Below, piece by piece: positions 57,398-64,000 of a stretch of DNA of 64,000 bases. Position numbers and translations under genes: made by a program. The number at the start of each line of letters is the position of its first letter. Position 1 is the first letter of the stretch. The notes below the pieces were generated by a model. The model searched no databases, was not told where the DNA came from, and saw only the letters and a program-made list of their open reading frames with translations. This DNA is from Cryptomeria japonica (lineage: Eukaryota > Streptophyta > Pinopsida > Cupressales > Cupressaceae). Where the stretch lies: assembly GCF_030272615.1 (NCBI RefSeq), contig NC_081410.1, positions 258,401,533 through 258,465,532 of the forward strand, written 5' to 3'.

Positions 57398-58814
57398 TAT
57401 CCCCTGCTCATATAGGTGTAGAGATGATAGTTTTTGATGCAAGGAATATTGTCAAACAGTTCATATACAAAATCAGAGTATGCTGGTCTGAGTTTTCAGT
57501 CACATGTAATGCCATATACATGACTTTCAAAGAGAGAATATGCATCTACAACAAACTGACATTTAATCAAACAGTTGGTATGCATCTAAAAGATTGAAGC
57601 AACAACATATGAACAAAGTGCCACCTTATTCCTCCGTTAATAATAGATAATAGGCCAGATACAAATGTCAAATAATGGCTAATACTCTTGGCTGTGAATG
57701 AAGTATGTCTCAGAAATTTATGAGTATTAATGGTTGCTAATAACTCATGCATACATAACTGAAACTCAATAAAAACAATGCCAAAAGCACCTGGAATGAA
57801 GCGCCTAAGAGCATAGATGAAGAAGTAAGCAATATCGAAAACCCTTATGCTTTCCTTGTGCCAAAATAACCCCTTTTGCAAATTCGCCCCTGTTCTGATG
57901 TTGATGTCAATAATAGATAAATAACAGCAGGTACAGCTCCTTTCAAGCCTTAAGCATCATCGTTGACCTTCTCCAAAGTGAGCCCTCCCATCAAGGGAAG
58001 GAATTGATGCACCAAAGAGTTAGTATGAGCAAAAATGTGGGGTATGACTGATCTGATTGACCTTGTATCAGACCTGATATGAGTCTGATTTCTCCTTCAA
58101 AATCACCTCCCAAATTGCTTCTAAGGATCGCCTAACCCTTTCTTAGTGTGCTGACCCAATCAATGCTCAACAATGAAGCAATGACAAAATCATAGAGTTT
58201 TAGCAGTATGGTTCAGTTTGTCTCAGATCTGAAATACACCTGCAAACACCACAAAATCTCACCAAATGCTTCCACAAAAATCGTTTGTCTTCTTCCACAA
58301 TGCTGAAATCAATTAGTCTTCAAAACTCTGTGAATGTGAATGTGTCTTCAGATTATTCACCATGGATAGTGTTGCAACTTGATGAGCTCCAATGTGAAAG
58401 ACTAAGATGTCCTTTACTCCCAGAGCAACCCCTCGGAGGATCTCTCACCCCCTCAGTTATGCGAATCAAAGGGAGGTATCATTCCCAATGACCAACAATC
58501 TGCAGAAACTCTAGGCTCCACAAACTTCACAAAAGCAAATATCAAATCCTGGATGCCAAGAAGCTGAGCTAAAACTCCTTTTATACCTTTCTAACCCATC
58601 ATCCAGAAGCTTCTAGAAATAAATTAAGTCACTTTATTAAATTAATTAAATATAAAGTCATCTTTTAATTTTTTAATTTATTTGACAACTTTATAAATAA
58701 TTAACTTAATATTATTAATTAAAATCAATCAAGCTATCCATAAAAAATATCAATAATTTGGACAACTTAATTAATTAAATTAATTAATTCTTCTTCCAAA
58801 ATGGGGACATTACA
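57397..58814 (-). repeat. 3' LTR of the minus-strand element
   Basis: 1418 bp, homologous over its length to 61789-63264. It is missing the terminal TGTA on its outer side, where it meets the end of the large LTR-like block. About 58 bp present in the partner (63017-63075 region) are absent, between short repeats of 'aagt(c/g)acttta'. Confidence 0.88.
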
Positions 58815-58825
58815 ATTTGCCCCTC

Positions 58826-60145
58826 CTAAACAAGCAATTTCAGTTGCAAGGAAAACTCTACTCCACCTAGATCCCAAGGAAAAATATGTGTAATGTCCCT
58901 GCTATCACCAAAGAGCTCCTGTAACACCAACTGAATCTGCTGAATCAATTCAATCACCTCATCACGCACCACATGAGTATAAGCCTCATGAGGAAGCAAG
59001 TCAAGTAACTGACCATACTTGCTTCTAATCTCTGCCCAAAGTGAGCCATCAAATAAACCATCCATCATATACTCACTGCCCATCAAGTAGGTATGTTCCC
59101 ACACACTCTCGTGCCGCTGAATAGCTGATGTAGACAATGCCAAAGGAAAAGGTGCAATGGGAACCCAAGTAAGGCAGCCATCGATCAATGACAAATCTAA
59201 GAAGATGAAATCACCAACCAAAAAATAGATAGCTGCAATATCATATGAATCCAAAGATGGATACAACTCTTGAGTAGCTGATCCACTATAAGTGTCATCA
59301 CAAAAATCATCATCACCTTCAAATTTTTCAGAATTAGTCAAACTTTGCCTATCATGAATGTGTTGAAGATGAAGCTTGGTTTGTTGAGCTAACAACTTGG
59401 CTTTCTTTGCCCTTTCTAGCCATCCATCAATCAACCTTTGGGACTACTCCATATCAACTGCTCCAAAGTGCCTGAAACCACTGTTGTTCATGCGCACAAA
59501 ATAGGGACTGATTTCATCTTGTTTGTCCTTGCCTTCGAATTTCTCATGTGACAATGTAGTTCCTTCATGTTGATGTAAAGAAGTATGACTGCTGTTATAA
59601 AAAACAGAATAGTTGTCATATCATTGTGTAGAGCATTTGCCCTTCTCAAGCACCTCTTCAATGCAAGCTTCATGCCCCATACTTGTAGATTCATCTTCAC
59701 AATTTCTCCCATATGTAAGGACTGCAATCTCATGAGAAATATGGAAGATAATGCTGCTGTCCTCAAACAAATCAGTGATGATATCATGCCATTGCAAACT
59801 GCTACCTTCATCATGAGTAATCGAAACATTAGTGACTACTCCACTAAGAAGAGGATCAACTTTCACATCCACCCAAGTCTGATGCGAATAATCAGAATGC
59901 TCAAGATTTGAATTCATCCCTCCAAACTCATCTCTAAATCCCAATTCTTGGGTACCATCTAGAGATGATTCCAAGGTATCATCATTCTCATGATGAAGTG
60001 AAGAATTGTTTCTGCTGTCATCAGTATACCTATCTGTAATGGTGGTGAAAGAGGGTGATGAAGAAATCAAGAGGAAATTTTTTCTCTCCTCAAGAGAAGA
60101 AGTGAAAATTTCACAAAATATTCTCCTTAACCTTTTCACGCACAT
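58826..60145 (-). pseudogene. Unrecognised ~440-codon element ORF with two stops
   Basis: One frame runs 60145-58826 with only two nonsense codons (a TGA at ~59621 and a TAG at ~59437) and no frameshift. It begins MCVKRLRRIFCEIF and contains an acidic, Ser-rich first half and a second half with RAKKAKLLAQQTKLHLQHIH (likely coiled coil), then DIAAIYFLVGDFIFLDLSLI and VIELIQQIQLVLQELFGD. No gag, pol or env motif is recognised. It ends 12 nt before the polypurine tract, so it fills the position of the pol 3' end or an additional ORF. It could be captured host sequence or an element-specific gene. Confidence 0.5.
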
Positions 60146-61232
60146 TACAATTTAAAAGAGGGGGGAGAATTCACTAGATCCAATCTCAATAGGAAGAGAT
60201 TGAATGCTAAGTGAATTGACAATGGATTTGGAAAGTAAAAGTAACCCCTCTTTTAGAATGTAAAAGGTTGGATTATGCGATTTAAGACTAAATGTAAGAG
60301 ACAAAGAAATGACTATAACTTGAGATAGGAATGCAGGATGAAGTTGTGCACCTGGAATTGGCAGTAAAATGTAAAGACGAAGCTCCCCTGCAAATTTGAG
60401 CGAAAGTTGTCGGGACCGTGTTGAAAGTGCACACGGTCCTCCAAAAAATCTACGCGTCGAAAAAGGTTTTCCTGCCTCTGAAAATGAAGTCCAAATCTGC
60501 AAATACAGCCATGCACCTGCAACCTACACAATGAAAAGAGAGGAAAAGGGGTTGGGATTAGGGGTTTGCCTTTAGGTCAAACCCCAGTTTTGGAATTAAC
60601 CAAATGATGAAAAGTAGTACTTGCAAGTAAATGTAAATGAAAGACTGAAATAGAATTCACCTCAAGGGAGGATGCAATTGAAATGTAGATAGAGTTGCTT
60701 GTGTGGAATTGAATGATGAAAGAGATCTCCTCTTCAATGGTTGAATCCTTGACTTGAATGCAACACCTAGCCTTGAAAGGAGACTTGATATGCTCAATGG
60801 ATGCTTGAATGGACACTTGAATGCTTGAATGCTTGATTTCACTTAGGATCGCAATTTCCTCTTCATGTATCTATCTTATCAAACTTCTTGACTTATGCAA
60901 ATGAGAGAGAGAATGTGTCTTATATATTCGTCAATTAGGGTTAATTGACTGATTTTTCGTCATAGGCTGACATAGGGAAACTTTTCCCGCTTTCCAAATG
61001 CAAAGCCCAATGAAGGATAAATGCAGAGAAAGCCCAAAATAGGGCAAGGGCAGGGGCGCCACGCCCCTGTCCTGCCCTAATTCAGGACAGGAAGCAGCAT
61101 AGGAGAGTGTGGGGTGTGAGGAGATGCAAGCTTCAGGCAGTGTGAGCATGTCTCGGGTCTCTAGTCAGGCTTAGGGATTCGATTCGCCAATGTGAAGACC
61201 CAAATGTGGTTGAAAATTGCAAGGTCACAATT

Positions 61233-61721
61233 TTATGACGCAACACTGTCATATTCTTCAAGCTTCACAAGTGCATCTCTATTGGAATTTCCATCCTCAA
61301 CACTTACTACCAACAAGTCTTGATTTGTCTCATCTCCTTCTCTAGGAGTAGCTGCTACAAGGGACTGATTTTCCAACTGTTTTTGGCTGCCATAGTCTGA
61401 TTTTTCATCATGTGAAGGTGAAGAAGCAACATGATCATCCATGCCATTGCCACCCATACCATTAACATGCTCTATGCTAGCCTCCAAAGTAGAAATCTCG
61501 AGTGAAACTTCTTGCAAAGATGATGTAGAAAACTCATTCCCCATGGTTGTCCTTGAATCAGCATGTCTAACAAAGTCTTCATATAAATTTCTGCCTATCA
61601 TGGGTGAAGTAACTCTATTCCTTTTTGAAAACATTCTTCGAATTCCCTGTTGTGTTTCCGGATCACTCAATAATTCATACAAGTTCTGCAACAAATCAAC
61701 AATGGATTTGTCAAAGGCCAT
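61233..61721 (-). CDS. Unrecognised 162-codon ORF downstream of the primer site
   Basis: Starts MAFDKSIVDLLQNLYELLSD 53 bp after the primer-binding site, the normal place for gag, and is intact. It contains a basic patch (RRMFSKRNR) and then an acidic, Ser/Glu-rich tail. It has no capsid-like major homology region and no zinc knuckle. Splicing to the 440-codon ORF (60145) across a ~1.09-kb intron is possible but no clear splice pair was established. The intervening 60146-61232 carries no recognised feature. Confidence 0.45.
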   Translation of the reverse strand: MAFDKSIVDLLQNLYELLSDPETQQGIRRMFSKRNRVTSPMIGRNLYEDFVRHADSRTTMGNEFSTSSLQEVSLEISTLEASIEHVNGMGGNGMDDHVASSPSHDEKSDYGSQKQLENQSLVAATPREGDETNQDLLVVSVEDGNSNRDALVKLEEYDSVAS

Positions 61722-61773
61722 CTTCCGTCTGTTCTGATTGTAAGAGACTTCCCCAACAAGATGGCAGGAAACC

Positions 61774-61787
61774 TGGCTCTGATACCA
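61774..61787 (-). other. Primer-binding site, initiator-Met tRNA type
   Basis: The minus strand reads TGGTATCAGAGCCA one nucleotide inside the 5' LTR end. It is the standard primer-binding site complementary to the 3' end of initiator methionine tRNA used by many plant LTR elements, and it fixes the orientation of the element. Confidence 0.9.
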
Positions 61788-61788
61788 C

Positions 61789-63264
61789 TGTAATATCCCC
61801 TGCTCATATAGGTGTAGAAATGATAGTTTTTTATGCAAGGAATACTGTCAAACAGTTCATATACAAAACCATAGTATGCTGGTCTGAGTTTTCAGTCACA
61901 TGTAATGCCATATACATGACTTTCAAAGAGAGAATATGCATCTACAACAAACTGACATTTAATCAAACAGTTGGTATGCATCTAAAAGATTGAAGCAACA
62001 ACATATGAACAAAGTGCCACCTTATTCCTCCTTTAATTATAGAAAATAGGCCAGATACAAATGTCAAATAATGGCTAATACTCTTGGCTGGCAATGAAGT
62101 ATGTCTCAGAAATTTCTGAGTATTAATGGTTGCTAATAACTCATGCATACATAACTGAAACTCAATAAAAACAATGCCAAAAGCACCTGGAATGAAGTGC
62201 CTAAGAGCATAGATGAAGAAGTAAGCAATATCGAAAACCCTTATGCTTTCCTTATGCCAAAATAACCCCTTTTGCAAATCTGCCCCTGTTCTGATGTTGA
62301 TGTCAATAATAAATAAATAACAGCAGGTACAGCTCCTTTCAAGCCTTAAGCATCATCGTTGACCTTCTCCAAAGTGAGCACTCCCATCAAGGGAAGGAAT
62401 CGATGCACCAAAGAGTTAGTATGAGCAAAAATGTGGGGTATGACCGATCGGATTGACCTTGTATCAGACCTGATATGAGTCTGATTTCTCCTTCAAAATC
62501 ACCTCCCAAATTGCTCCTAAGGATCGCCTAACCCTTTCTTAGTGTGCTGACCCAATCAATGCTCAACAATGAAGCAATGACAAAATCATAGGGTTTTAGC
62601 AGTCTAGTTTAGTTTCTCTCACATCTGAAATACACCTGCAAACACCACAAAATCTCACCAAATGCTCCCACAAAAATCGTTTGTCTCCTTCCACAATGCT
62701 GAAATCAATTAGTCTTCAAAACTCTGCAAATCTAAATATGTCTTCAGATTATTCACCATGGATAGTGTTGCAACTTGATGAGCTCCAATGTGAAAGACTA
62801 GATGTCCTTCACTCTAAAAGCACCCCCTCAGAGGATCTCTCACCCCCTCAGTTATGCGAATCAAAGGGAGGTATCGTTCCCAATGACCAACAATCTGCAA
62901 AAACCCTAGGTTCCACAAATTTCAGAAAAGCAAATATCAAATTCTAGATGCCAAGAAGCTGAGCTAAACCTCCTTTTATACTTTTCTAACCCATCATCCA
63001 GAAGCTTCTAGAAATAATATTATTTATTATTATTTCACTTAAGTGACTTTATGATATTATTTTAAATTAAGTCACTTTATTAAATTAATTAAATATAAAG
63101 TCATCTTTTAATTTTTTTATTTATTTGACAACTTTATAAATAATTAACTTAATATTATTAATTAAAATAATTAATCAAGCTATCCATAAAAAATATCAAT
63201 AATTTGGACAACTTAATTAATTAAATTAATTAACTAATTCTTCTTCCAAAATGGGGATATTACA
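61789..63264 (-). repeat. 5' LTR of the minus-strand element
   Basis: 1476 bp with complete TGTAATATCCCC...GGGGATATTACA inverted ends. Adjacent on the inner side to the primer-binding site. The end towards 63264 is the start of the LTR on the minus strand and holds its AT-rich U3. Confidence 0.9.
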
Positions 63265-64000
63265 AATTGTCAATCTTTGAAAAAAGTGTTTTCAATCAAT
63301 TATATGCTCACATCTCCTATATATATTATAATTATTCATTATTGCAGCTGCTGTCACGGTTTCACATTGCTGATTTTGATAAAATCAGCCAGTGAGCTAA
63401 TTTGTTTTGAGGACTTATAGATACTATGGAAGACACTGGTGTACAAAGTAAGGAGCACGTCATAAGGTGATTGATGAGTTTATGAGGACGTCATTAGTAG
63501 GAGGCATAACCTTGTGGTTATGCTAGATTTCATAACTAAGCATGAGATGGTGTTTGTGGAACCAAGCTACGTACGAGATATGACATCCATGATAGGCCTA
63601 CCATTCCTTGCATCATGAAGACATCACTACTTGTTATCTCAATGGCAGGACGTAAGGTATGTAGGGAATTTGATATCATGATGAGTTTGCATTCGATGTA
63701 TCTTATTGAATAGATGATTAAAAAAACCATGAGATTACCTATTGGAAAGATACTTCATTAAGATAATGTTTGGTTTGTATTGGTCACTCTCTTAAGGAGG
63801 ATATTGAATGAGAAATTCATGGTTTCCAATTCCCAATCTGCTATTCTCCATTCATTATTAGTGGATGAACAAATATTTCCTTCACAAGTTTGGCAAAGTT
63901 TAAACAATATAGAATGTATTGTGGTAGTTTTCCACAATGGTGATTCATGATTGTTGCAATCATTTCATGTTGCTAACCTTCATATTTTCAGATGTTGTAT
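63265..64000. other. Intronic or unassigned DNA at window end
   Basis: No host exon was recognised. The plus strand at 63430-63730 has a coding-like look with several stops and no identifiable domain; a decayed retroelement fragment is possible. Confidence 0.35.

Larger units (their letters stand above)
57397..63264 (-). mobile_element. Non-autonomous LTR retrotransposon, minus strand (LTRs ~1.42 and 1.48 kb)
   Basis: The 5' LTR is 61789-63264 and the 3' LTR 57397-58814 (plus coordinates). Minus-strand ends are TGTAATATCCCC and GGGGATATTACA. The primer-binding site TGGTATCAGAGCCA lies at 61787-61774, and the polypurine tract aggaggggcaaat at 58815-58828. The internal 2974 bp holds two ORFs but no protease, RT or integrase. 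The 3' LTR lacks its last 4 nt, and the flanks (…aaaac / aattg) do not form a duplication. The LTRs differ at a few percent of positions by eye, plus a 58-bp deletion in the 3' LTR near 58620. Confidence 0.85.

Overview
The window is eukaryotic, AT-rich and almost entirely transposable-element DNA, yet it lies inside one plant gene. Seven short exons on the minus strand (positions 45381 down to 2991) each have consensus-like splice sites. They join in phase into 271 uninterrupted codons of a plastid-type FAD/NAD(P)-binding oxidoreductase of the lycopene beta/epsilon cyclase-like family. The 5' exons lie to the right of the window and the 3' exons to the left. Two introns are very large, 24,973 bp and 14,839 bp, and a third exceeds 18 kb. 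Giant repeat-filled introns, many ancient solo LTRs and a few nested elements suggest a large-genome seed plant, most likely a gymnosperm. I cannot name the species.

Layout. 1-2990: downstream intron with an inverted-repeat cluster, a tRNA-like SINE head and decayed coding-like DNA. 2991-3440: exons 7 and 6. 3441-18279: an intron with a solo LTR (4870-6547), a hAT remnant, palindromes, a Ty3/gypsy leader and gag, a 686-codon decayed antisense ORF split by a solo LTR (9364-10869, perfect TSD), and a degenerate TTCGG-type array. 18280-18385: exon 5. 18386-43358: the largest intron, with a four-deep nest (LTR 19547-35038 > LTR 20504-34256 > L1-type LINE 20861-33097 > two further insertions), then a hAT pseudogene and two overlapping LTR insertions. 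43359-45381: exons 4, 3, 2 and 1. 45382-64000: the upstream intron, with a pair of ~3.3-3.4 kb direct LTR-like blocks around a small gag-like ORF, then a non-autonomous LTR element (57397-63264) with PBS, PPT and an unrecognised ORF.

Two results matter most. First, the host gene stays open across more than 42 kb of nested insertions. Second, a 3.2-kb insertion inside the LINE, bounded by a 5-bp duplication, carries fused fragments of an ABCA transporter gene and a purple acid phosphatase gene, which looks like gene-fragment capture by a mobile element. At least six LTR insertions share TGTAATGTCCCC-like 5' ends and end in ...TACA or ...TGACA. Most are solo LTRs. I found no bacterial-type systems, CRISPR arrays, rRNA genes or intact tRNA genes.
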